From Diprion similis (taxonomy: Eukaryota; Arthropoda; Insecta; Hymenoptera; Diprionidae), in the NCBI RefSeq assembly GCF_021155765.1, contig NC_060116.1, positions 4,898,001-4,962,000 on the forward strand: a stretch of 64,000 nucleotides of DNA, read 5' to 3'. The position numbers and the translations under genes were made by a program. Position 1 is the stretch's first letter. The number at the start of each line of letters is the position of its first letter. Of this stretch, positions 1 through 11,800 are shown one piece after another. The notes beneath the pieces are model-generated. The model worked only from the letters and a program-made list of their open reading frames with translations. It did not search any database and was not told the origin of the DNA.

Positions 1-1590
1 CCATCGATTCTTTAGGGCACTATTCCGACGTAATTTTGCGAGAGAAATCGATTGAGCGCAGTCCCAATACGCTGCGAGCAACGGATCAAAAGTTACAGCC
101 AAAAAAGTGCAGATTTTCATCGTCGTTTCTCTGCTGTCGGTTCTACGCTTTTTTTACCGTGATTTTCGAGTTCCTGGGGTTCCAATTAGCCAAGAAACGG
201 TCATACAAATCAATTCGGTGACCAGAAATTTTTGGCTCCAAAAATCGCAAAAAAAGTAAGGCTAACCCCTTTGGATTTTTGGCGGAAATTTCGACGACTT
301 TGAAAAGTGCTACCATCGATTCTTTAGGGCACTATTCCGAAGTAATTTTGCGAGAGAAATCGATTAAGCGCAGTCTCAATACGCTGCGAGCAACGGATCA
401 AAAGTTACAGCCAAAAAAGTGCAGATTTTCATCGTCGTTTCTCTGCTGTTGGTCCTACGATTTTTTTACTGTGATTTTCGAGTTCCTGTGGTTCCAATTA
501 GCCAAAAAATGGTCCTACAATTTAATTTGGAGACCAGAAATTTTCGGCCCCAAAAATCCCAAAAAAAGTAAGGCTAACCCCTTTGGATTTTTGGCAAAAA
601 TTTTGACGACTTTGAAAAGTGCTACAATTGATTCTTTAGGGCCCTATCCCGACGTAATTTTGCGAGAGAAATCGATTAAGCGCAGTCCCAATACGCTGCG
701 AGCAACGGATCAAAAGTTACAGCCAAAAAACTGCAGATTTCCATCGTCATTTCCCTGCTGTTGGTCCTACGCTTTTATTACTGCGTTTTTTGAGTTCCTG
801 GGGTTCCAATTAGCCCAGAAACGGACATACAAATCAATTCGGAGACCAGAAATTTTTCGCTCCAAAAATCGCAAAAAAAGTAAGGCTAACCCCTTTGGAT
901 TTTTGGTAAAAATTTCGACGACTCCAGAAAGTGCTGCAAATAATTCTTTAGGGCACTATTCCGACGTAATTTTGCGAGAGAAATCGATGGAGCGCAGTCC
1001 CAATACGCTGCGAGCAACGGATCAGCAGTTACAGCCAAAAAACTGCAGATTTCTGTCATCATTTCTCTGCTGTTGGTCCTACGCTTTTTTTAATGTGTTT
1101 TTTGAGTTTCTGAGGTCCCAATTAGCTAAGAAACAGTCATACAAATCAATTCGGAGATCGGAAATTTTTGGCTCCAAAAATCGTAGAAAAAGTAAGGCTA
1201 ACCCCTTCGGATTTTTAGCGAAAATTCCGACGACTTTGAAAAATGCTGCAATTAATTCTTTATGGCACTATTCCGACGTAATGTTTCGAGTGACATTGAT
1301 AGAACGCAGTCTTCATGCGCTGCGAGCACCGCATAAAAAGTTACAGCTTCAAAACGAAACACTTCTTTTCTACATTTTTCTGCTGCTCTTCTTTCTTCTG
1401 TCATCTGTTAGCTGATAGTCCCACCCTTAATCTTCCGTCTTTTCCGATTTTTGGGGGTTCCAAATAGCCTGGAAAGTGTTCCACAAAGCAAACCCGAGAC
1501 AAAGATTTCCTAATCATTTGAAAAGTAAGGCTAACCCATCCAATTGATAGTAAAAATTTTGATGGCATTGAACTGTGCTGCACCCAATCC
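1..1590. repeat. Tandem array, 312-bp period
   Basis: The anchor GATTCTTTAG (or AATTCTTTAG/A) recurs at 6, 318, 630, 942 and 1254, always 312 bp apart. A diverged sixth copy starts near 1586 after a 332-bp unit, so the array begins off the left edge and decays at its right end. Each monomer also carries AGTAAGGCTAACCCCTT and GTTACAGCC blocks. Because 312 is a multiple of three, a frame stays open from 279 to 1415 through more than three copies. Codon use looks unselected and the copy at the left edge has a stop in that frame. I read it as non-coding satellite-like DNA, although a repeat protein cannot be fully excluded. Confidence 0.9.
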
Positions 1591-2640
1591 TTCCGTACAC
1601 TATTCCAACGTCATTTCGCCATACGGATCGATTCCGCGATTTCCAAATACGTTGCGAGCAATGTGTGGAGAGTTACCGCAAAAAAACAGCAGATTTCCTC
1701 CCGAATCACCAATGCTGAAGTTATTTGGGAAACGAATCGTTCCGAATGAATCTTTCCGACTTGTGTTCGTTCTATCCATCACATAGTCATAAAAATATCC
1801 TTTACTGCATCATCGATGTGGGTACATATGATCTCTTCTAATCGTATTCACGGACAGATCGCTTACCGACCTTATTTACACTACGCACAGGGTGCCGCTT
1901 GACGATGAATACACTTTGCTTATTTTTGTTCACAGAACCCTTCATCTGGTTAGCAGTCCCCGTACATCTTTAGTCAACGCTCGAGTCAACTCCAGTCCTC
2001 TTTTCATATCTTGGCGTTTTTTTATATCTATTGCGCAGCCGACTTTTCAAAAAATCAATTATCAAAATATGCAGCCGGAATAGCATGTGGATTCAAGACA
2101 CGACACTTCTGACTGGGTTTTTGTATGAATATATGTATATATATCTAGTCACCGACCGTTATCAAACGTTCATTGAACTTAGATATTCGAATTTTTTTAA
2201 ATTTGTCTATTGCAGCATGGCGGCCGTCGGACATCCGGCAATGAATATATAAAGTAACATAGATTGCACACCTTTTTAGATCGCTAACGTGTGGTTAGTG
2301 TCCTACTTTACCGTGTAAGCAAAGTGCATGTGCGCACATCCCTGGCGCACGTTAAAATATACGACGGTTATTTGCCCGCGTAGCCTACCCCTCAGAATTA
2401 TTATTCACTGAACTATTGTCACTGATATATCATATCCGTTACTATTGTACAACAAGTTTGTAAGTCAAAAGATGGCGATTCAAATCAGACTGACTCGGTT
2501 AAACGTAAATTCTTAATTAGGAGCTTTGCAACGAATCGAAAGTAAAATTATACAATAGATCATAACGCGGAAGAATATTATGATTCGTTGCCAGAGCATG
2601 CGGATTGAAAAAGGTCCTCTATTTTTAACATACGCCGAAA
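1591..2640. other. Spacer between the tandem array and the zinc-finger gene
   Basis: No coding signal could be supported. Short open frames lack codon bias and splice context. A small ATG frame with GC-rich codons at 2218-2252 is only 11 codons long. The promoter of the zinc-finger gene should lie in the right-hand part (about 2300-2640), but I see no clear TATA box. Confidence 0.5.
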
Positions 2641-5532
2641 ATGGAACGTGAGGTACGAAAAAAAAGTTTTTACACTCAATTTAACATATCGAAATGACCT
2701 GTACATCTTGTGTAAAAATTAAGTTGGGTTAGGTTTTTTTAGGTTAGGTTAGGTTCGTTTGTATAATTGAGAACGATCGAACGTCCATATATCTCTTAAC
2801 TGTGATGTTTCAAGCCTGAAAAAATCTCACAAATATCAGCAAACCTTGTGAAGTCTCAATGAATTGTCATTTTCTTCTTTGATATCCTTGGAGCCTTGAA
2901 AAGCCAGAGTTTAGAATACTTGAGTTATGTTGGAAATTTATACACAATTAACATACGCCAAAGGGAAATTCTTCTTGTTCAGACTAATGGACAATCTGTT
3001 TGTCAGTTAACCTTTGATTCTTCTGTCCAGGGCTGCAACGTTTTGTTCGAAAGCATTGATGGATTTGCACGTATGGCAGAAGAGCAGTCTGACAAGGATG
3101 CCGCTTCAACTTTGAGAGGATTCCTAGAGTATGTCGACACCTTCGCGAATGCAAACACTAAAATCAAGAGCAAGGATTCGATAAAGACAGAAGATGCTAG
3201 CGCTGCTGATGTGATTCAGCAAAAATTCACAAACACGAATCTTACAGATTTAGTGAGTAACAGCTGACCGAGGATTCTCAGAATTCTTTAGTAAGAGAGC
3301 AGTTCACTTTGTCAGCAAACGATCATCGAATCGTAATTCGTATTACTGCCTAATTTATATACCCTACCATGTATGGAAGATCATTCTCTCCAATTTCATC
3401 ATTTGAACCCCTGACTCAATGCGTTTGAGGTAAAATACAGGATGAAAGTAAACGATAGTTTTGACAATGCTAATCTTTAAATCCGGCAATTCCAAACTCG
3501 TTTATACTGCATAAGGTTGAAGATCATGACGTTAATGCGATGAAATAATTTTTATAAAGAATTGTTATTTCAGAAGTTTGGGGATAGTTGAAATTTATTC
3601 AACTGTTGAAAAACAAAACAAACTAATATCTTTCAATCTCGACTTATCTTCAAAATCACTTTTAAGTTCCAAAGTAGTGATTTTGTTGCTTATATTTTAT
3701 TGTCTTAATGTCAATATCCTTAACTTCCTATCACCAACACTAAACTAAACGAAGAACTTGCACCTGCTACAAAATTTATTTTCACTTTCACAAATTGGGT
3801 TCAGTTCCAGTACTGCTAAAGAAATTTAAATCTATACACATACCACACTACGCGCAGTGGTAAATACTAAGTACTGAATATATGTAATAAAGATAAGAAA
3901 AGTGAAAAGGGACGAAGCTAACATGTTTTACTGCAATTACAGATGGAAAAAGAAACTATGCTAAAATCAGCCGTACAATACATCGCTCTGGCAGAAATGC
4001 AAGGTCCGTTCAACGAAGGGAACACAGAAGAAGATTGGCAGCTGAATGAAAGAAATCAGACCCTATACCGCTGCGCAATATGTCAGGTTCAATTTTCGAG
4101 TCGTGTTTCACTGGACAGGCACATCGTAGACTTGCACCTAGGTACAACAGGCCGTTTCCAATGCGATGTTTGTCATAAGGAGTTTTCCCGTGTATCAGAT
4201 TTAGCCAGGCACAAGCTGATACACACAGGCGTGAAGCCATTCCAATGCAATACTTGCCAGAAGCAATTTTCCCGACAGGATCATCTTAAGCAGCACATAC
4301 TTAGTCATTCGCAATGTTCGGATGGCGAGTTTTTTGCCTTCGACAACGGCTTGAACAGATGCACAATATGCCACAAACAGCTTTCTCGTCCTCAGCACCT
4401 AAGGACCCACATGCGTCAGCATTTGGGCACACTGTTCGAGTGCGACAAATGTAGCAAAAGATTTTCTCGGGCTTCGCATCTCAGAGCTCACATGAGACTC
4501 CACTTGGGTACGTGTTTTAGATGTGAGATATGCCAAAAGGAATTCTCCCGACCATCTGACTTAGATAGACATAAACTTACACATCTGGATAAGAAATTAT
4601 TTGATTGCCCCACGTGCCAGAAAAAGTTCTCCAGAAAAGACAACTTGAAAAAGCACATGCTTTCCCATGTTGAATCGATACCGACAAACCAAGAAAGCCA
4701 TGAAAACACTGGCTTCGACATAAATATGGGCGATGACAATTCTTGTTTAAATTTAAGAAAGAGTTTCCCATTGCCATCGCACGTAGAAGGACACACAACT
4801 AGTCCCGAGAGCAACACAAGGTGCCACGAATGTCATGTTTGCCGAAAGCATTTTGCAAGGAAAGACCATCTGAAGAGACATATCGCCTCACACAAGATCT
4901 GCCCCCATCATCAGAGCCCAAATTGTGCAGGTTGTCAGGCGGTGAAAGAAGAGACATTGCTGCAGGTAGATTCGGCCACTTATGAGTGCAGGGAAAGATC
5001 GAGCAACTGCGACCTCTGCAGTGTACAATTTGCCAGCACATATAATTTTGGAAATGACGTTTGCGCGCATAACTGGCGGGACAAAAGATTTGAGTGTGCG
5101 GTTTGCGAGAAGCGTTTCAACAAAAAGGTTCGATTAAAAGAACACGTTCGCAGTCATGGGGATCAAAAGTTTTCTTCGTTTAACGGTAGAGACAAGGAAG
5201 AAAACAGGTGTAATATATGCCATAAACAATTGTCACGACCCGAACACTTGAAAGCACACATGCGGTTGCACTTAGGCACACTCTTCAAGTGTGATTCATG
5301 TGGAAAAGAGTTCTCCCGATTGTCAGACTTGGACAGACACAAACTAGTGCACTCGGGACTCAAACGATTCATATGCATCATTTGCCATAAGCAGTTTTCC
5401 CGCAAGGATTACTTGAAGAATCACATGCTATCGCATGCCAATCAAAAGTCGTTCGAATGTGACAAGTGTAAAAAACGATTTATGCATTTCTCTAATTTAA
5501 GAAATCACCTTCATCTCCATCTAACTGAGTAA
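2641..5532 (+). CDS. C2H2 zinc-finger protein with an unrecognised N-terminal region (about 648 aa)
   Basis: Proposed exons are 2641-2652, 2908-3252 and 3943-5532, all joined in phase 0. The second junction is well supported: a TTA|GTGAGT donor at 3253, then an acceptor ending TTACAG at 3942, directly before an ATG. Exon 1 is less sure: ATG GAA CGT GAG|GTACGA in good start context, joined to an acceptor ending GCCAG at 2907. The last exon encodes 13 intact C2H2 fingers (C-x2-C-x12-H-x3/4-H), the first cysteine being about residue 44 of that exon. There are also two degenerate fingers, one with Asp in place of the first His. Many linkers read HLGT instead of the usual TGEKP. The ~115-residue part before the fingers is acidic, has no visible ZAD cysteines, and I do not recognise it. 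It is probably a nuclear DNA-binding regulator. Reading through the donor would give a short product ending at 3267. Confidence 0.85.
2724..2757. repeat. TTAGG-like short repeat (GGTTAGGTTAGG)
   Basis: GTTGGGTTAGG, a T run, then AGGTTAGGTTAGG lie inside the proposed first intron of the zinc-finger gene. The unit resembles the arthropod telomeric TTAGG repeat. Such interstitial runs are common in hymenopteran genomes, so this is weak evidence about the host and not a telomere. Confidence 0.8.
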
Positions 5533-6522
5533 CTGAATAATTTTGGCAATTGTTTTTGATGATATAGTGATGAATAGATACACAAGTATCTAAAACTTTT
5601 TTTACACTGTTCAGTGTAGCTATCGGCACTCATATTTTATAAAACAATTAGAATTATGAGAGAAATTGGTGATCAAAGATAACATAAGCAAAGTTTATCT
5701 TCTTCATCTCGCTTTTGTTTAAGGGGTCATTCTAGTCTAGAGGCTTAAACTTGGGCCGTTTTTTCGTGTTTCATAAAAAAAAACACCCATATATATTTTT
5801 ACCATTCAGTTTTGTAGTCTTTCATTGATTTTTCAAAAATTTGCAAAAAATTTTTGTATAAAAAAAGTTAAAAATGGAAAAGTTATGGGCCTCTAAATGT
5901 GACCGTAAAAGAAAGAACAGGTTGAGACGGTTGACATAATTCCAATGCTCCCATTCATCGGAAAAGGAAATACAACCAACTTTATTCATCAATTCGAATA
6001 TAATTATGACGGGAACAAGAAGGATAAGAAAATTCCGGATATAAAGGGAAATATATATACTGAAAGTCCATACCAAATTTGAAGTCAATCGGTTAAATTG
6101 AACTGGAGATTTTATGTCAACCAAGTTTAAAAATGTATTGTAGTTTTGACCTCGATGTTGTCATTGATTTCTTAACTTAAATCGACGATTTCTGGAGCAT
6201 ATTGAAGGCTCTATGCCGCATTCGCAACTTCCTCTTAGGCGGTCTATTAAGACGCACACTGTACATCGTTTCACTCAAGTGCCCATAACTTTCTCAATTT
6301 TTGGAATGTTGACATCAGTTTTGGGCCGAAATATTTCCTAAGGATGTACCTATAATAATATACATAAAAACAAAAATCGATCTTTCCAAAGTTCTAGACT
6401 ACAATACCTCCTTAATACTGACTAAGCAAAGATATCTGTTTTGTTGGCTTTCTTTTTTCAACTTTGTAAGAATATAGAAATTTTTATACTGAAATCCTTC
6501 GCAGTGTTACACATTTTAATTG

Positions 6523-6528
6523 AATAAA
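6523..6528 (+). terminator. Candidate poly(A) signal for the zinc-finger gene
   Basis: This is an AATAAA hexamer about 1 kb after the stop codon at 5530-5532; another lies near 6611. No AATAAA was noticed nearer the stop. A long 3' UTR is plausible but unproven. Confidence 0.3.
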
Positions 6529-7174
6529 ACTGTCCGTTGCACTATTGAACGTCGTTGATTTAACTTTGAGTAAGTATTTATAACTGTACAAAAAAGAACA
6601 AAAAAAAGTGAATAAATATTTTCAAGGTTACAAATAATGTTTTTCGAAGATTTTTATCCTTCAAATTCATTTCGTTCTGTCATATTTTCAACGTAATAAC
6701 ATGTAATTCCCCACGTTAATTGCATATAATCATACGAATTCCCTGAAGCTGATTACCTAATTTCTTTCAAACTTTCTTCAAACGAAAACTGCGCTACACA
6801 AGGTAAAACTGAATTCAACGTGGAAAAAGACTCGAAATTTGAGTGCGAATTTGAAACAACCGATATTCAACAACGTATAATGCAGGTTTTTGGTACGGTT
6901 ATTTGATATGAACTTCTGCATAGATTGAACTTCAATTTACACCCTTTCTTTTAAATACCGATCGGTATTTATAGGTTCACAGAAATTACTGACAATATAA
7001 TTACAGAAATATAATTTTATTGGAAGCGTTTTCTTTTTCAATTTCATTCGCAACTTCTTTTTCCTCCCGTTTACATGACTTGTACAATATACTAATTTAC
7101 GAATGATTATAGCTGAGTGATGCTGCAGATAATAGAATTGCTCCAGGCAAAATATTAAAACCTCTGTATACTTA

Positions 7175-7226
7175 CATATATATATATATATATATGCTAT
7201 AATGCTATAAATATATATATATATAT
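7175..7226. repeat. (TA)n microsatellites
   Basis: Two TA runs (about 7175-7195 and 7211-7226) are separated by a short GCTATAATGC segment. The open frame across them is low-complexity Tyr/Ile and not a gene. Confidence 0.9.
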
Positions 7227-7975
7227 GTAATGCATAATATAATATAATACATAATATTAGATACCTAACAACATTACATGTGATATTTATTTCCAAGTAT
7301 TTGCAACTTAAATAACATTTTCTCTTGCATCATACGTATTGTAGGCAACACATGATACAGTTATTACATATATGTACAAATCAACGACCCAGCATACTTA
7401 CAAATATAATTAACGTATATGATGTAACAATGATTCATTCAAAAGATGTATCACCTAATGCATCAATAAGAAACAGACGATTAGTGAAAATAACAAAATA
7501 ACAAAAGAATTGGCCGCTGTTTGATATAGGAACTTTTCTAGAGTCTGCGGCGATAATTTGAACGTGTCATACAGTATTGCTGGATATAATAACTTTTTTC
7601 GCCAAATAAATAAAATGTACTTAAATGATATACACATTTGTACAATTTGATCACAGTGTCCCGGGGACCCGTGTGTATTTCATCCGGATTTTTTATACGA
7701 ACAAAAATCAAGACTCTAAGAACAAGAAACAAGTTAGACATTTGAATAATCCCAATTATTGGTTGAAAATAAAAAATAATAATAATTGGATAATTAGACA
7801 ACGCAATTACCGATCCATCCACAACCTAGTTATTATACGTAGAAGTAACTGTGACTGAAACGGATTTATTTCCAGACACATTTTCATAGCAAAAATCTAC
7901 TATGATGAGAAAAATTGTACAAAATATTAACAGCGCGTGAAGATGTTTGCTAGAATGTAGGAATCCTAAACAAAC

Positions 7976-7994
7976 AAAAAAAAAAAAAAAAAAA
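7976..7994. repeat. Poly(A) run
   Basis: An uninterrupted run of 19 A follows AAACAAAC. No retroposon body or target-site duplication was seen next to it. Confidence 0.9.
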
Positions 7995-8703
7995 TCTGAT
8001 TCACGTACAACATCCTCGTGTTTCTAATAATTTTATAGTACATGCCATTCGAATTCAATAACGCGATATTTGGTAAGACATGACAACTAACTTGTTTTAG
8101 GTATCCGATAGACTAATGCTATGTTTAATTATTATTCTAAACGATTCGTGATTTTATCATCAGTTGGATGTTTCATCACGTTATTTTTCTTTGATGAATA
8201 TTATTTTCTTTCATCTAAATGTTTAAAAGTTCTAAAAATATTTGAGATTACAATTGCCTCTATATTCGATCGGCTTATTACGTTATTACGTTATTAAGGG
8301 TGCGTAAATTTCAACATTTGTAGACGTTTCAGCCACAATGCTGAATTTGAATTTTGATAATCACTCCGATATTATGCATTCGTTTATCGATGTGTTTTTG
8401 GATCCATTCCAAGTCACACAATATCTCCGGAATTATAATATAAGGCCTCCAACTGCGCATACATGTCTTAATGACATTATGTATGTTATTATTATTTGTA
8501 ATCCCAAAATGTTTGATGAACATTTACGACTTAGTAAAATTACTCGATTTCACGATGACTGCGATTGATATCCGCGTCTTGTGCCCCTCGCTACAAAACT
8601 CTGGGAAAAATATCAATTTTTATTCAGACTCAAAGCAGTTTGTCGTATTTCAAAGTGTACTTTTACGACATTTCGATTATCCCATCGATTATTCGTAGTT
8701 TAG

Positions 8704-8728
8704 TTTATTCGCATCTTTCTTCTTTATT
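8704..8728 (-). terminator. Candidate poly(A) signals of pyruvate carboxylase
   Basis: Read on the minus strand there is AATAAA at 8728-8723 and again at 8709-8704, about 165-190 nt after the stop codon. A further AATAAA overlaps the stop codon itself (8898-8893) and is probably too close to be used. Confidence 0.5.
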
Positions 8729-8893
8729 TTCATATCTTTACTGATGTCGGTAATAGAAATTCAGTAGTTTGCAGCTGTTGTGAAATGTTGATAATATAAT
8801 ATAATCTAATCATTCTTTTGTAGTTTTTTTGCTGCGACAGCAGAGCACTGACATGATTCTTAAACAGATAGTCTGACCTTTCACAGTCGGTAT

Positions 8894-11800
8894 TTATTCC
8901 ATAGTCAGCAAAAGATCATCCCCTTCTAGTTTCATACCCTGACTTATGTCAAGCGACTTGATCTTTCCAGCCTTTGGTGCTTGCACAACCATTTCCATCT
9001 TCATAGCCGAAAGTACCACCAAAGGAGCCCCTTTCTCAACCGTGTCTCCAACCTTCACCCTTATGTCGATCACAGTTCCTGGCATCGGAGCTCCAACCTG
9101 ACTCTTGTCTGACTTCGAGGCCTTAGGGTGAATGTGTAGTTCCTGAAATTATAAATCAAAGCGTCACGTCGTTGCAGTTTTTTATACAGATTTTAAAGAC
9201 AAAGTATTCATTAGTGACTATATGGGTAAGACACCATGGAAGGATATCATGAAAGTAAGGTATAGGATCATTTAGTCCTGACTTACTGCAAGTTGAGGGC
9301 ACTGCAATGTATACAATAATTAAGGTACGGTGAGAGAACAACTTTTACGTACCTTCGCAGCTTCTTTGTCCTTGATGAATACCGATCTAAGTTGTCCGTT
9401 CATTTCGAAAAATACTTCACGTTCTCCGTTCGCCGTGAGGTCCTCAGCCATCGCCAAAGTTTTGATACCAAGAGTCTTGCCTCTCGCTATTGTAACGTCA
9501 AATTCTTCCCCTACTTTCGGCCCAGTAAGGAATATTCTCGTATCCAATTTGTCAACTGGACCAAACGATTCTTTGAAGTTAAGGTAATCCTCGGTTACTT
9601 GCGGATACAGAGCAGCTGACATTACATCCTCGTCGGATACGCGGGGGTGAGATTCTTTGAGCTGAGTCTTTAGAGCGGCGAAGTCCAACGGCGGTAAACT
9701 CGCCCCCGGTCTTCCCTCGATTCGCGGCATTGCTTTCAGGACTTTAGATCTGTAGGATGAATCGAACTTTGATGAATTAATCTGATTGTCAGAAGTACGA
9801 AAACATGAGTGAATATTGAAAAGATCGAGACCGCGCTTATGTCCGATGGTATATTGTTGTCTACATTAAAGTTGCTACTTACCTGAGAGGCTCTGGGAAT
9901 CCTCCGTAAGGTTCACCAATGGCACCCTGAAGGAACTCGACGACGGATTTCGGGAAAGATAGCTCTTCAGCTTTTTCGAGCACCTCAGCAGCGGTCAATT
10001 TGTTCTGTACCATAAACTGGGCGAAGTCACCGACAACCTTCGAGCTCGGTGTGACTTTGATAATGTCGCCGAGAAGAAGGTTGGCTTCTCTGTAGGCCTT
10101 TTTAACGTCCTCGAAAAATTCACCAAGCCCAAGAGAGTACGCTTGGAATTGTAAGTTGGTGTACTGGCCCCCGGGTATTTCGTTTAGGTAAACATCGGCG
10201 TTTCCTGACTTCATCGTGGTCGTACATTCGAAGGGTGCGTAAAGGGTACGCGTCTGTTCCCAATACGCCGAGTACTCAGATATATCGGTCAGTTTCATTC
10301 CAGTGTCCAATGGCGTTCCTGCAAAACATTTTCCAGATTAAAACTTTCTACGGATCCATCGAAAAATCACCGTCAAGTTGAACGGAAGTCAAGCAGACCT
10401 TGAAGCGAGGCAACGACGGCTCCCATCGACGGCTGACTCGTCATTCCGGACATGCTGTCGACGGCAACGTCGACCACATCGGCTCCAGCCTCGGCACAAG
10501 CCAACATCGACGCGACTCCAGCACCAGCTGTATCGTGTGTGTGAATGTGGATCGGTACGTCTGGTTGTTTCTGCCTGATGGCATCTATTAGCAAACTAGC
10601 AGCCTTGGGTTTCAGGAGACCGGCCATGTCTTTGATCGATAGGACGTGTGTTCCAGCCTTCACCAGTTCATCGGCTAAGTTTGTATAGTACTTCAGGTCG
10701 TACTTTGTGCGTTTCGGATCGCTAACATCACCGGTGTAAGAAATTGCAGCTTCTACAACACCACCAGCTTTTCCAGCTGCCTCCATACCTGCGAATATTT
10801 CGTCATTTAATAGGATGAAGGTAACATGTTTTGCCACTTTAATACTATATGTGACTGTCAATTTATCCATTTCTTTAATTGTCAAATAATCGAGTGGTCA
10901 GAAGTACCATTAACATTAACTGTAGAAGATATTCTTGTGATTTTCAGTACGAATCGAATTCATTATCGTTGTTCTCACCCAGAATCAGGTTTGGGAGATA
11001 ATTCAAGGAGTCGAAGACCCTGAATATATCCATGCCAGTTTGCACGGCCAGCTCACAGAACTTGAAGACAACGTTGTCAGGGTAGTTCGTGTACCCCACT
11101 GCGTTTGCTCCGCGGAGTAACATCTGGAAGGGAATGTTCGGAATGGTTTTTCGCATGTCTTCGAGCCGCTCCCAAGGACATTCGTGCAGGAACCTCAAAG
11201 CTACGTCGAATGTAGCACCACCCCAGTTCTCGAGTGCGTATAAGTTGCTAAATTTGTGGGAAACGAATGGAGAAATTTGCAGCAAGTCGTGGGAGCGAAC
11301 ACGCGTGGCTAGCAGCGATTGATGAGCATCCCGGAAGGTCGTGTCCATCAGGAGTAACTCTTTTTTGGCCCGGACGGCCTTTGCGAAAGCTTCTGGTCCT
11401 TCTTCTTTGAGAATTTTTCGCAGACCTTGTGGTGGCTCCAATAATCCTACAAATTAGATTACCGTTTAGTATATCTGAAGGTGAAATGCTGAGGGTTTGA
11501 AATGAGCGGTGAACATGGATATTGACATATGCTTTGGGCTATTTAATTCATACCTAAGAATTTTTGCAAACTTACCTGGAGCATCTGGATCCATCGTCTC
11601 TTCAGCGGCAGCAAGTTTAGCAAAGTCTAAAAAAACAATTGTCAAACAAAACGGATAAAAGGCATGCGATAAATAAATGATAGTGTAAAGTATAAAAATG
11701 AAAAGAGATTAATAAGTTTAAGATGTAAATTGGGTGGGTATACGTAATATGAGCAAGTGTTCAGATCAATGATCGTATGAGGTAGTTACAGTAAGAGTCG

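Larger units (their letters stand above)
5533..8703. other. AT-rich spacer between convergent genes
   Basis: This stretch holds the 3' UTR of the zinc-finger gene and then AT-rich sequence up to the 3' end of pyruvate carboxylase. No coding exon could be supported on either strand. The part from about 5720 to 6420 is less AT-rich and reads like an old dispersed repeat, but I cannot assign it to a family. Dinucleotide and homopolymer runs are listed separately. Confidence 0.6.

Noticed and set aside
279..1415. 378-codon open frame on the plus strand
   Set aside because: It simply follows the 312-bp tandem period. Its codons show no bias and a neighbouring copy has a stop in the same frame.
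2724..2757. Telomere
   Set aside because: Only a few TTAGG-like units lie inside an intron, so it is interstitial sequence and not a chromosome end.
10378..11322. Several plus-strand open frames opposite pyruvate carboxylase
   Set aside because: They are antisense shadows of GC-rich coding exons. The minus strand carries the family motifs.
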